A stretch of DNA of 64,000 bases from the NCBI RefSeq assembly GCF_900215335.1, contig NZ_OCMT01000004.1, positions 620,001 to 684,000 of the forward strand, given 5' to 3'. The translations under genes were made by a program, and so were the position numbers. Origin of the DNA: Pedobacter xixiisoli (GTDB lineage Bacteria; Bacteroidota; Bacteroidia; Sphingobacteriales; Sphingobacteriaceae). Below, piece after piece: positions 49,552 through 58,339 of the stretch; position 1 is the stretch's first letter; each line of letters starts with the position of its first letter. A model generated the notes under the pieces. That model was given only the letters and a program-made list of their open reading frames with translations, ran no database searches and was not told where the DNA came from.

Positions 49552-51990
49552 CTAATTATTTGGCGGTGGAGGTACTTTTACATTATTGGTTTTCACTTTT
49601 GTGAAACGATAGTTTAAGTTGAAGACGAAGTTGTTGGTGTTGCTAACCCCGTAAGTATTAGAAAAGAAATTTAAACCTTCATTAAATGTGGCATTTCTCC
49701 TTCCTCTAAAAGGGTCGTTAGCACTTACACGAGCTGTTAGGGTGTTTTTAAAGAATGTTTTTCTAGCTCCAAAACTGGTATTAATGGAAGACCTGTTTCT
49801 GCCAATGGCACTTACATTATTGTTATAATTTAAATTGGCTTCAAACGCTGTTTTGTAGGGTAGTTGCATTGAAAATCCAGCTCTAGACCTGATACTGATG
49901 CCACCTCTGTTTAACGCATTATTTAGTGCCGAGGTGTAGTTACTCTGGATAATGCTTAGATTTCCGTTGGCAGATATTTTTTTGGTTGGACGGTAGTTGC
50001 CAATTAACATCAATGCCACAGAATAATTGGTGCCCACATTGTTGAATGTACTTTCGGAAATACCATTAGGATTGACAAATCGATAGCGCTCGATGACTCC
50101 GCTGGCCCTAGAGTAGGAAATACGAGGTGTAAACGACCACTGCTTGCCGAAAGCACCAAAGCTTACATCAAACTGATGCGTAAAAGAAGGGTCTAATTCC
50201 GGATTTCCGTAAGAGATATTTAAGGTGTCGGAGTTATTAATTTGTGGGTTTAGGGTGTTTTCTCTAGGTCGATTAATTCTTACGCTATAAGTGGCGCCAA
50301 TGTTATACCGTTTCCTGAAAAAACGGTTTAAAGAGAAGGAAGGGAAGAAACTTAAATATGGACTAACGTTATAGATTTCTCCAGTAGATAAATCGAATTG
50401 AACATTGGTATATTCGCTGCGAAGGGCTGTTTTTGCCGACCAGCCATTCTTGCGGTAATTGTAAGAAACGTATCCCGCTAGGATATTTTCATTGTAGAAA
50501 AACTCATTAGTTAACTTATTATCAGTGTTGTATTGCTGCGTTTTGTAGTTGAAGTTTTCAACCAATAAATCATTCTCATTTTTTCGGTAGTTATAGGCAA
50601 TACCAAATTCTAACCTATCCCTTTTATTGAAAACAGGCTTGTCGTAATCTAAATTGAAATTGATGCCTTGATTCCCGATTTCATTGTCGTTCTGTTGTAA
50701 GCTTGGGTTTAGATTAGTAGGGAATGCAAAGCTACGCTCGAAGCTGCGGAGCGAATTGTTGCTGTTGGCATTCACGGTAAAGCCAACTGTCAGTTTTCCT
50801 CCCGAAGTATCGGTAGTTAGGCTGTAATCAGTATTAAAAACGAAGTTCCTACTGTTATTGTCTCCAAGGTTAATTTGATTCCTCAGTCGTTTTGTAATTT
50901 CTTCTTGATTGATGTAGTAAAAATCATTGCCCGACCAGCTATCGCTTTGGTTTAAGTTGTAACTGGTGTTTACACGAAGATTTTGCTTTTTGTTGATGTC
51001 CCAATCTAAAGCCAGTCTGAAGTTCCCTCCATCACTTTCGCTGCGGGCGTTGTTAAACTGGTTATAGTAGAAAGTAGTGTCTGGATTTTGGTAAATGTTC
51101 GGGTCTCTATCTTTAAAGAAATTGGTGCGGTAACTCTCACTACTGCTTTTGTTAATACCAGTTCTAAAAGCACCACCACCAGTAATGCTGTATTTTTGTC
51201 CGCGGTAAGAAGCGTTAGCATTGGTGTTGGTATTGCCCTGTGTGCCTGCAGAAATACCTAAATTTCCGTTAAAGCCAACCTTGAAGCCTTTTTTCATCAC
51301 GATGTTGATGATACCTTCACCGTCTGCCGAATATTTAGCAGGTGGATTGGTCATTACCTCAATCTTGTCAATGGCATCTGAAGGAAGTACGTTTAACAAA
51401 TCGGCAATGTTTGAGGTCATGTAGTCCGAAGGCTTGCCATCAATGAAAACCCTAGTGCTTCTTTTGCCCGAAATGGTAGTGTTTCCGTCAATATCTACTT
51501 CAACCATAGGTACGTTTCTCAGCACATCGGTAGCGGTACTACCTTCTGCCAAAATACTAGAACCCACATTGTAAGTAATTACATCGGCACCAACTTCGAT
51601 TACAGGTTTTTCTGCGGTAATTACTACTTCGTTGAGGTTATTTTGTTCGGTAGCTAGCTTAAGTGTACCTACGTTTTTATCGAAATCAGCTTTGCTTACT
51701 ATAATTTCGTCAACAAACACTGAACCAAAGCCAACATAGCTAACTTTAAGTTTGTAGATGCCAAATTTGATATTGCTAAACCTAAATACACCATTCTCAT
51801 CTGTTTGAAAGGTGAGCATAGGTTGTTCTGCACCGCTTTCAAAGACAGAAACAACTGCAAAGGGAATGGGCATTGCGCCAACTTCTTCAATAACTTTACC
51901 CCTAATTGTACCTTTATCTGCAGTTTGAGATTTTGATGATAATGGAAAGATAAAAAAAGAAAAAAGGAGGAGGCAAAGTAAATTCTTCAA
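49552..51990 (-). CDS. Outer-membrane beta-barrel receptor with CarboxypepD-reg-like and plug domains (first copy)
   Basis: 812 residues: signal peptide (1-21), carboxypeptidase-regulatory-like beta-sandwich (about 25-115), TonB plug (about 125-230; VFIDGKPSDYM and IEVMTNPPAKYSADGEGIINI) and an outer-membrane barrel of the OMP_b-brl_3 type up to the C-terminus, ending in a proline/asparagine tail. No TonB box was identified with confidence. Ligand unknown. The start codon is TTG (51988-51990), placed right before the signal peptide; an eight-codon ATG frame ends across it. A terminator separates it from the paralogous upstream gene. Confidence 0.88.
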   Translation of the reverse strand: MKNLLCLLLFSFFIFPLSSKSQTADKGTIRGKVIEEVGAMPIPFAVVSVFESGAEQPMLTFQTDENGVFRFSNIKFGIYKLKVSYVGFGSVFVDEIIVSKADFDKNVGTLKLATEQNNLNEVVITAEKPVIEVGADVITYNVGSSILAEGSTATDVLRNVPMVEVDIDGNTTISGKRSTRVFIDGKPSDYMTSNIADLLNVLPSDAIDKIEVMTNPPAKYSADGEGIINIVMKKGFKVGFNGNLGISAGTQGNTNTNANASYRGQKYSITGGGAFRTGINKSSSESYRTNFFKDRDPNIYQNPDTTFYYNQFNNARSESDGGNFRLALDWDINKKQNLRVNTSYNLNQSDSWSGNDFYYINQEEITKRLRNQINLGDNNSRNFVFNTDYSLTTDTSGGKLTVGFTVNANSNNSLRSFERSFAFPTNLNPSLQQNDNEIGNQGINFNLDYDKPVFNKRDRLEFGIAYNYRKNENDLLVENFNYKTQQYNTDNKLTNEFFYNENILAGYVSYNYRKNGWSAKTALRSEYTNVQFDLSTGEIYNVSPYLSFFPSFSLNRFFRKRYNIGATYSVRINRPRENTLNPQINNSDTLNISYGNPELDPSFTHQFDVSFGAFGKQWSFTPRISYSRASGVIERYRFVNPNGISESTFNNVGTNYSVALMLIGNYRPTKKISANGNLSIIQSNYTSALNNALNRGGISIRSRAGFSMQLPYKTAFEANLNYNNNVSAIGRNRSSINTSFGARKTFFKNTLTARVSANDPFRGRRNATFNEGLNFFSNTYGVSNTNNFVFNLNYRFTKVKTNNVKVPPPPNN

Positions 51991-52100
51991 CGTTTGGTTA
52001 GGTCTAAATCCATACTAATATATTAAGAAACTCTTTAAAAACTGAATTTTATGGACACTATATCTCTAGAAAATAATTCCTTAAGTCGGTTGGATAATAA

Positions 52101-52134
52101 AAAACCCTCAAGGTTTAATTTTCTTGAGGGTTTG
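52101..52134 (-). terminator. Terminator of the second receptor gene
   Basis: AAACCCTCAAG and CTTGAGGGTTT pair around a ten-base loop; on the minus strand a T tract follows. It lies just beyond the stop at 52158. Confidence 0.85.
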
Positions 52135-52157
52135 ATTGAATTATATTAAATATTCTT

Positions 52158-54650
52158 TTAGAAGCTTTCTTCGTCAGAGCGTGGCGCTTCTTGTACTTTT
52201 CTCTTCTTTTGTGAGAAATCTGTCTTTCCGAAACGATAAGAGAAAGTTAATGAACCCATATTACCAGCTCTCATTCTGCTGAACTCAATGAATGAACCAG
52301 TATTGGCTTGTGCGTTTCTAGTATCGTATTCCATTTGGAACTTACGTGTATTGAACAAGTTTCTGATGTTAAAGCTCAAACTCGCTTTTTTGTTCATCAA
52401 ATCCATTTTTGCACCAGCATCAAATCCATACATTGCTTTGAAGGTACCTTGAGCAGTTACTTCATTTGAGCGGTAATCTGCTCTTAATTGCAAGGTAATA
52501 TTGTAAGGAAGCGTAAAGTTGTTGGTGATGTTTGCGTTATAAGTTAAACCATCCACATCTGTGGTGCCAAATGCCGCCACGCCTTCAATTTTTCTGTGGT
52601 ATAAGTTAAAGTTTGAAGTCAAGTTCCATTTTTTAGAAACATCAAATTTTCCAATTAACTCAACTCCGCTATTTGTGGCGCTGGTTAAGTTTTGAGGAAT
52701 GGTTAAGTTAACGCCTCCTTCAAGTTCATATCTGATACGTTGAATCACATCATTCGTTTGACGATAATAAACAGAAGATACCAACGAGAACTTTTTAAAG
52801 AACCTGCTGTAGCTAAATTCAAAAGCATGCACATCTTCAGGCATTAAGTTAACGTTACCTTGACGTTGGTTAATAGGATCCGAAACATCTAGGAAAGGAT
52901 TGGTATCCCAACCACGTGGACGGTTAACACGACGGCTGTAGCTTAACTGAAGTTGTTGTTCGTTCTTCAATTTTTGTGTTAAGAAGATACTCGGATATAA
53001 ACGTCTGTAAGCAACTCTGCCAGGGGTGTAATTTAGATTTCTGTTCGCATCGTAAGCACCCATCTCTGTTTCTAGTGCTGCATCTTCACCTCTTAAACCT
53101 AATTGGTAGCCAAAGTTTTTAATTTGATTTTGATAGTTTAAATAAACTGCATGAACATAATCTTCACTATTAAAATCATTACTCAAATAACGGCTAAATT
53201 CATAAACATTATTGATTAGTGAATCAGCGATAGTTCTGCTGTCAGATGTACGGAATTGAGTCCTATAACCAGCTTCAATACGTGAAGTTTCTGTTAAAGG
53301 TAGCATATAGTCTAACTGGATATTATAGTTTTTGTTATCACTTGGCCTAACCGTACGTTGTTGGAAAAATAATGGAGTAATAGCAGCGCCATTTTCAAAA
53401 TATCTGTCGGTATCAAAAAGTTGGTAAGTATCATTGCTACCTGTTGCATAACTTGCATTAAAGGTAAGCTCTTCACCTTTTTTCTTCAATTTTTGCACAA
53501 AATCTAGACTTAAATCGTAGTTGTTACCGTCACGGTCTCTTGTGTTGGTTCTGCTAGAAAGATTTATGGGAGCACTAGCAGGAGTGTATTCGTCAAAGTT
53601 TAATAGTTCAACTTCATCACTATTTCTCACGTTAAAACCTCCAGAAATACTTACAGTGCTTTTTTCTGTCAGGTTATAATCCATACCCAATTTAATGTTG
53701 TGACCTTTCTCTAATTCGTTAGAGGTATTGCTTTGATTTACAAATCCGATGCCTCTTGGTGCAGCTTGGTAAATGGTATTGTTAAATCCGCTACCTGGCC
53801 TGTTACCATAACGGTAGCTGTAGTTGGCATAAAGGTTAACGTTTTTGTTCTGGAAAGCTAAATTGGTAGCAGCATTATAGTTGTCTCTGTTTCCAGCGGT
53901 TAAGGCTACAGTACCATTTAACCCTAACTTTTTGTTTTTCTTTAAAACGATATTGATGATGCCCGTTTGTCCTTCTGCATCGTATTTTGATGAAGGATTG
54001 GTAATAACCTCTATCGATTCGATAGAACTGGCTGGGATAGAAGCTAAAATCTGAGCCACATCGCCACCACCAATTAACGATTGCTTACCGTCAATTAATA
54101 CCCTAGCATTCGAACCTCTTAAAGAAATTCCACCATTCATATCGGTTTGTACTGAAGGTACGTTTTGTAAAACGTCGGTAGCAGAACCACCTTCACTTAC
54201 CACGCTTTGGTCTACAGAAAATACTTTCTTATCAATACCCAATTGCATTGTAGGTTTTTGACTGGTAACTACCACCTCGTTAAGGATGTTACCTTTTCCC
54301 GTTTTCATTTTGATAGTTCCCAAATTGATGCTTTTTAGCGCACCTGTTATCGAGATAGAATCTCTAACCATGGTTTGATAACCAATGTAGCTAGCTTTAA
54401 AAGTGTATACGCCATTAGGGAGACTAGGTATAGTGAAATTGCCATCTAAGTCTGATTGAACTGTTCTAACGGCAGCTTTAGTTTTTCTATCGGTAAGTAT
54501 TGCAGATGCGTATGGGATGGTCTCATTAGTTTGGGCATCTACAATTTTGCCACTAATTTTACCAGTATTGCCCGATTGAGCATAAATTTTTACAGTTGTA
54601 ATACAAAAAACAGCGGCTAATAAAAGAAATTTGCGCTTAATCCTATCCAT
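52158..54650 (-). CDS. Outer-membrane beta-barrel receptor with CarboxypepD-reg-like and plug domains (second copy)
   Basis: 830 residues with the same architecture as the neighbour at 49552: signal peptide (1-24), regulatory beta-sandwich (about 28-115), plug (about 130-235; VLIDGKQSLIGGG and IEVITNPSSKYDAEGQTGIINI) and a barrel ending FSYRFGKTDFSQKKRK. The two are clearly paralogous but well diverged. Receptors of this kind usually take up siderophores, glycans or peptides, but no SusD partner or regulator is adjacent to name a ligand. ATG start, own terminator. Confidence 0.9.
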   Translation of the reverse strand: MDRIKRKFLLLAAVFCITTVKIYAQSGNTGKISGKIVDAQTNETIPYASAILTDRKTKAAVRTVQSDLDGNFTIPSLPNGVYTFKASYIGYQTMVRDSISITGALKSINLGTIKMKTGKGNILNEVVVTSQKPTMQLGIDKKVFSVDQSVVSEGGSATDVLQNVPSVQTDMNGGISLRGSNARVLIDGKQSLIGGGDVAQILASIPASSIESIEVITNPSSKYDAEGQTGIINIVLKKNKKLGLNGTVALTAGNRDNYNAATNLAFQNKNVNLYANYSYRYGNRPGSGFNNTIYQAAPRGIGFVNQSNTSNELEKGHNIKLGMDYNLTEKSTVSISGGFNVRNSDEVELLNFDEYTPASAPINLSSRTNTRDRDGNNYDLSLDFVQKLKKKGEELTFNASYATGSNDTYQLFDTDRYFENGAAITPLFFQQRTVRPSDNKNYNIQLDYMLPLTETSRIEAGYRTQFRTSDSRTIADSLINNVYEFSRYLSNDFNSEDYVHAVYLNYQNQIKNFGYQLGLRGEDAALETEMGAYDANRNLNYTPGRVAYRRLYPSIFLTQKLKNEQQLQLSYSRRVNRPRGWDTNPFLDVSDPINQRQGNVNLMPEDVHAFEFSYSRFFKKFSLVSSVYYRQTNDVIQRIRYELEGGVNLTIPQNLTSATNSGVELIGKFDVSKKWNLTSNFNLYHRKIEGVAAFGTTDVDGLTYNANITNNFTLPYNITLQLRADYRSNEVTAQGTFKAMYGFDAGAKMDLMNKKASLSFNIRNLFNTRKFQMEYDTRNAQANTGSFIEFSRMRAGNMGSLTFSYRFGKTDFSQKKRKVQEAPRSDEESF

Positions 54651-54746
54651 TTAAATTTAGTTGAGTTGTGTGTGTTAATGAGGGCACAAATCTCGCTCAA
54701 TAAAAGATTTAAAAAAAGGGCGTAACCATTTTATTACAGCTATTTT

Positions 54747-55349
54747 ATGCTTAATTACAGTAATATTTTTGATAAAGAAGCACTAGACTACACTAGTTAT
54801 AGAAATTTGGTAGACGAGCTTCTGGCAAAAGGCGAAACCACTGGTACAGATAATTCTGAAGCCATGTTGCACTATTCTAAAATGAATGTACAACGAATGA
54901 ACAGAGTTGACAAAACTACCGTGTTAGGTGAAGAACTGCTTTCTACGCTTGAAAAGATTGAAGGTAAGTATCGCTTTTTGGTAATCACCGAAGGTTGGTG
55001 CGGTGATGCAGCTCAAATTGTACCTGTCATCAATAAAGTAGTTTCGGCTGCTCCGGATAAATTTAATTTGAAATTAACTTTAAGAGATAAAAACCTCCCA
55101 TTAATTGATGCACATTTAACCAATGGCGGTAGAGCTATTCCTGTTTTGCTGATTTTGGATGAAGAAGGAAATTTAGTGTTGCCTAAATGGGGACCAAGGC
55201 CAACCGTATTGCAAAGCTTAATTGCTGACTGGAAAAAAGATGGTGTAGATATGCCTGAATTAGCAGAGAAACTGCACGGTTGGTACGCAAAAGATAAGAC
55301 TGTAACTACGCAATACGAATTGAACGAGTTGTTAAAGCAGTTGCGTTAA
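54747..55349 (+). CDS. Thioredoxin-like protein with single-cysteine WCGDA motif
   Basis: 200 residues, cytoplasmic. The thioredoxin-like fold shows TEGWCGDAAQIVPVINKV with one cysteine (C85) where thioredoxins have CxxC; the second position is an alanine in the WCGDA pattern of the Thioredoxin_9-like group. A cis-proline loop (GGRAIPVLLIL) is kept. It cannot do ordinary dithiol exchange alone; monothiol redox or a binding role is inferred. Single gene, followed by repeat DNA. Confidence 0.8.
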   Translation: MLNYSNIFDKEALDYTSYRNLVDELLAKGETTGTDNSEAMLHYSKMNVQRMNRVDKTTVLGEELLSTLEKIEGKYRFLVITEGWCGDAAQIVPVINKVVSAAPDKFNLKLTLRDKNLPLIDAHLTNGGRAIPVLLILDEEGNLVLPKWGPRPTVLQSLIADWKKDGVDMPELAEKLHGWYAKDKTVTTQYELNELLKQLR

Positions 55350-55356
55350 TCGTTTC

Positions 55357-55436
55357 GTCATTCCCGTGTAGGCTGAAATCTTAAAGCGATAGAAAGCATT
55401 TGAGAGCATTACGATTTCCAGTCGAGCTGGTAATGA
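55357..55436. repeat. Degenerate GTCAT-ended repeat, 'TTCCCGTGTAGGC' type
   Basis: GTCATTCCCGTGTAGGCTGAAATC and a distant GATTTCCAGTCGAGCTGG, TAATGA pair loosely. It looks like a decayed relative of the GTCAT elements, directly before another copy at 55449. Confidence 0.4.
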
Positions 55437-55448
55437 TATTAATATTTC

Positions 55449-55557
55449 GTCATTTCGACCGTAGTGGAGAAATCTTTGAACTGTGTATAAGCAAATTCAA
55501 AGATTTTGCTTTGCAGAGCTTCGGTTCTCCATTTCGCTACACTTCAGTCGAAATGAC
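55449..55557. repeat. GTCAT-ended inverted repeat, 'ATTTCGA' type, second copy
   Basis: GTCATTTCGAC and GTCGAAATGAC close an element of about 109 bp with inner AGAAATCTTTGAA and TTCAAAGATTT words that also pair. Same type as 6191-6284. It lies between the thioredoxin-like gene and the end of hisS. Confidence 0.8.
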
Positions 55558-55568
55558 TAGAAAAGTGC

Positions 55569-56951
55569 TTACTTCAACTTTTCTACAATCTCACTTGCGG
55601 TTAACTTCTCTTGCGCTCCACTTACCATATCTTTTAACGTAAGTGCTCCGCTTTGCATCTCTTCTTCGCCAATTAAAACTACGTAAGGAATGCTTTTCGC
55701 ATCTGCGTAGCTCATTTGTTTTTTCAGTTTTACCGATGCTGGATATAGCTCTGCAGCAATATTTGCGTCTCTTAGTTGTTGCAACAAAGGAAGGGCATAC
55801 AATTCAGCGGCTTCATCAAAATTGCTAATCAATACTTTAGTTCCCTGTTGTGCCGATGTAGGGAACAAGTTCAACTCTTCCAATACATCGTAAATACGGT
55901 CTGCACCGAAAGAGATGCCCACGCCTGTTAGGTCTTTCAAACCGAACATTCCTGTCAAGTCATCATAACGACCGCCGCCGCCAATGCTACCCATGGCAAC
56001 TTCATTGGTTTTAACCTCAAAAATACAGCCTGTGTAGTAGTTTAAACCACGAGCCAAGGTAATATCTAATTCTATATGGGTTGCGAGTTGCGAGTTATTG
56101 GTTGCGAGTTTAGCAACATAGTTGAAAACCGTTTCAATTTCTTCGATACCTTTTAGGCCTGTTTCAGAATTTGCTAAAACCGATTTTAAACTCGCTAGTT
56201 TTTCAGTGTTAGTGCCTTCCAGCAAAATAACAGGTTTCAATTTTTCGATATCCGCTTCGGTAAAACCACGCTCTAATAATTCTTTACTAACCCCATCTAA
56301 ACCAATTTTATCTAGTTTGTCGATGGCCACGGTCATATCTACAATTAATTCTGGCTTGCCAATAATTTCTGCAATGCCGCTCAATATTTTGCGGTTGTTG
56401 ATTTTGATGTCGAAGTCTTTCAGGCCTAACTTAGTCAACGCTTCGTGGTAAATCAGTACAAATTCAGCTTCGTTTAATAGGGAAGGAGAGCCCACCACAT
56501 CGGCATCACATTGGTAAAACTCACGGTAACGACCTTTTTGTGGTCTATCTGCACGCCAAACGGGCTGCACTTGGAAGCGCTTAAAAGGAAAAGCAATCTC
56601 ACTTTGGTGCATCACCACGTAACGGGCAAAGGGTACGGTTAAATCGTAACGGAGGGCTTTTTCTGATAATTTAGAAGTTGCGAGTTGCGAGTTACGGGTT
56701 GCGAGTAAGGTTTCGTCAACTTTTGCAAGATAGTCTCCAGAATTCAAAATTTTGAAAATTAACTTATCGCCCTCATCGCCATATTTACCAGTTAAGGTTT
56801 GCAGATTTTCCATACTTGGCGTTTGAATTTCTGCATAGCCATATTTCTTGAAAACCGTTTTAATGGTATCGTAAATATAGTTGCGTTTCACCATTTCTAT
56901 TGGCGAAAAATCTCTTGTTCCTTTTGGTAAGCTCGGCTTAGTTACTGACAT
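55569..56951 (-). CDS. hisS: Histidyl-tRNA synthetase
   Basis: Charges tRNA-His. 460 residues, class II synthetase: motif 1 region near YAEIQTPSMENLQTL, motif 2 with YREFYQCDADVVG (141-153), histidine loops LARGLNYYTGCIFEV (298-312) and GGGRYDDL, and a C-terminal anticodon domain. Two short stretches look foreign: LATRNSQLATS (83-93) and LATNNSQLAT (281-290). They are encoded by the same AACTCGCAACTCGCAAC phrase found between genes at 16661. The total length is above the 424 residues of the E. coli enzyme. A TACTTTTG box is five bases before the ATG. Confidence 0.95.
   Translation of the reverse strand: MSVTKPSLPKGTRDFSPIEMVKRNYIYDTIKTVFKKYGYAEIQTPSMENLQTLTGKYGDEGDKLIFKILNSGDYLAKVDETLLATRNSQLATSKLSEKALRYDLTVPFARYVVMHQSEIAFPFKRFQVQPVWRADRPQKGRYREFYQCDADVVGSPSLLNEAEFVLIYHEALTKLGLKDFDIKINNRKILSGIAEIIGKPELIVDMTVAIDKLDKIGLDGVSKELLERGFTEADIEKLKPVILLEGTNTEKLASLKSVLANSETGLKGIEEIETVFNYVAKLATNNSQLATHIELDITLARGLNYYTGCIFEVKTNEVAMGSIGGGGRYDDLTGMFGLKDLTGVGISFGADRIYDVLEELNLFPTSAQQGTKVLISNFDEAAELYALPLLQQLRDANIAAELYPASVKLKKQMSYADAKSIPYVVLIGEEEMQSGALTLKDMVSGAQEKLTASEIVEKLK
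56080..56110 (-). repeat. 'AACTCGCAAC' phrase repeat inside hisS (copy 1)
   Basis: On the coding strand this reads AAACTCGCAACCAATAACTC followed by GCAACTCGCAAC. It is translated as KLATNNSQLAT and keeps the hisS frame. Confidence 0.65.
56676..56706 (-). repeat. 'AACTCGCAAC' phrase repeat inside hisS (copy 2)
   Basis: On the coding strand this reads ACTCGCAACCCGTAACTCGC followed by AACTCGCAACT. It is translated as LATRNSQLATS, nearly the same peptide as the other copy. Confidence 0.65.
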
Positions 56952-56956
56952 AGCCG

Positions 56957-56964
56957 CAAAAGTA
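56957..56964 (-). promoter_or_regulatory. -7 box for hisS
   Basis: TACTTTTG on the minus strand, five bases before the hisS ATG; the transcript is probably leaderless. Confidence 0.55.
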
Positions 56965-57000
56965 AATAATTATGATGAAAGTTGTGTTGAGCTGCTGATA

Positions 57001-57084
57001 GACTTACGAAGTTTCTAAACGGCGAAGCCCTCAACGTTACCATTTATCAAAAATAATGTCAATATAAGTTAAACTTCGTAAGTC
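57001..57084. repeat. 'GACTTACGAAGTTT' inverted repeat
   Basis: GACTTACGAAGTTT (57001-57014) pairs perfectly with AAACTTCGTAAGTC (57071-57084). A second copy of the same word is at 60833-60876. Confidence 0.7.
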
Positions 57085-57114
57085 TGGAGCTTTCGTACAC
57101 ATTCAGCGAGCAAT

Positions 57115-57143
57115 AAAAAAACCGTTGAATTAACTCCAACGGC
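57115..57143 (-). terminator. Terminator of the DUF2911 gene
   Basis: CCGTTG and CAACGG pair around a nine-base loop; on the minus strand the stem is followed by six T residues. A further hairpin lies at 57157. Confidence 0.7.
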
Positions 57144-57156
57144 TCTGTATTTTAGC

Positions 57157-57189
57157 AGACCTATGAGGTTTTTAAAACCTCATAGGTCT
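57157..57189. repeat. 'AGACCTATGAGGTTTT' perfect hairpin
   Basis: AGACCTATGAGGTTTT and AAAACCTCATAGGTCT are complementary with a one-base centre. It lies 14 bases after the DUF2911 stop codon and may add to termination. Confidence 0.7.
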
Positions 57190-57203
57190 TAATTTTTAAA
57201 GAA

Positions 57204-58052
57204 TTACTTTTTAGTCTCTTCAATCAACTGTGAATTCAAACGAACATATTCTTCGTTTTTAATTTTGGTAGCAATATCCAATCCTTCTTTAGCAGTTTTT
57301 GCTGCACCAGCTTTGTCGCCCATTTTCAATTGAACTTTAGCTTTCCAAAGTTTTACCCAAGGTGCATCAACCATTTGTTTTTCAGCTTCGTTCATCCATT
57401 CTAAAGCAGTTTTTAGGTCTTTGCCATTGCTGTAGTAATAAATTGCCGATTGGAAATAAGGTTTTTTCTCTCCTTTCATCGCCTCAGCAATGCTAGCCAT
57501 TACTTGCTCGTCAATTGAAGTAGTAAGATTAACGCTTACCAAAGTGTTTTCCCAAGCCAATTGCAATTGAGCCGAAGTATCATAAACACTAGCAAATTGG
57601 ATAGTGAAAGTTTCTACTTTATCCTTTAAAGCCACTGGTTTTACTTTTACACGTAATACGTCGTTAGCTTCGCTATAGGTATAAGAACCCCATTCTTTAG
57701 TGCCTTTGTTGAAAATGATGGTCCACTCTGTTTTGCCAGGAATGGTGAACAAAGCATATTCGCCAGCAGCTAAATCTTTGCCTTCTACTTTAATAGCTTC
57801 ACTGAATTTTACTACAGTAGCTGAGTTAGCACCTGTACGCCAAACTTTATCAAACGGCTCTAATGCGCCAAATATTTTACGGCCTTTTACATTCGGACGA
57901 GAATAGTTTACAGAAATTTTACCTAAACCAAAATCTTGTGTAACGGTTTGCGAGGTGCTAGGTTGAGGCATTTTTAAGCCTTGTGCCTGTAGGTTTTCGC
58001 CTAAAGTAACCAGTACGAAAAGCGCTAAAATAAATTTGATTGATGATTTCAT
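57204..58052 (-). CDS. DUF2911 domain-containing exported protein
   Basis: 282 residues from the ATG at 58052, which starts a normal signal peptide (MKSSIKFILALFVLVTLG, ending LQAQ). The frame extends 34 codons upstream but crosses the TACCTTTG box at 58088. Residues about 25-170 are DUF2911 (VNYSRPNVKGRKIFG, then KVWRTGANSATVVKFS), and the C-terminal 90 residues are helical and TPR-like (ALEWMNEAEKQM, KLWKAKVQLKMGDKAGAAK). Function unknown; common in Bacteroidota, periplasmic. Confidence 0.88.
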   Translation of the reverse strand: MKSSIKFILALFVLVTLGENLQAQGLKMPQPSTSQTVTQDFGLGKISVNYSRPNVKGRKIFGALEPFDKVWRTGANSATVVKFSEAIKVEGKDLAAGEYALFTIPGKTEWTIIFNKGTKEWGSYTYSEANDVLRVKVKPVALKDKVETFTIQFASVYDTSAQLQLAWENTLVSVNLTTSIDEQVMASIAEAMKGEKKPYFQSAIYYYSNGKDLKTALEWMNEAEKQMVDAPWVKLWKAKVQLKMGDKAGAAKTAKEGLDIATKIKNEEYVRLNSQLIEETKK

Positions 58053-58087
58053 TTTTTTTGTATTATTAAAGTGTTGTGTATTTTTTT

Positions 58088-58095
58088 CAAAGGTA
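58088..58095 (-). promoter_or_regulatory. -7 box for the DUF2911 gene
   Basis: TACCTTTG on the minus strand, 35 bases before the ATG at 58052; it decides against upstream starts. Confidence 0.5.
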
Positions 58096-58207
58096 ATAAT
58101 GAGCTCGCAAGCTCGGTTTAGTTGTGCATCAAAATTAATGAATAATTCGGTCATGGTTTATCATCGTTTTGTTATTTACAAATAATGCTGGATGCATGAA
58201 TAATTAT

Positions 58208-58310
58208 AACCAAATAGAGACATAGACTTTAAATTGAAGCTTAGTGTTAATAATATAATTTCTGTAGAAAAAGTATTTACGAAACGTTAAACCTATGTTT
58301 CTATGTGGTT
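58208..58310. repeat. 'CCACATAGAAACATAG' inverted repeat, diverged copy
   Basis: AACCAAATAGAGACATAG at the left and CCTATGTTTCTATGTGGTT at the right are complementary with a few mismatches, about 66 bases apart. The compact copy is at 40251. Confidence 0.55.
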
Positions 58311-58339
58311 AGATTTTTAAATCGTTATTTTGCAAACAC

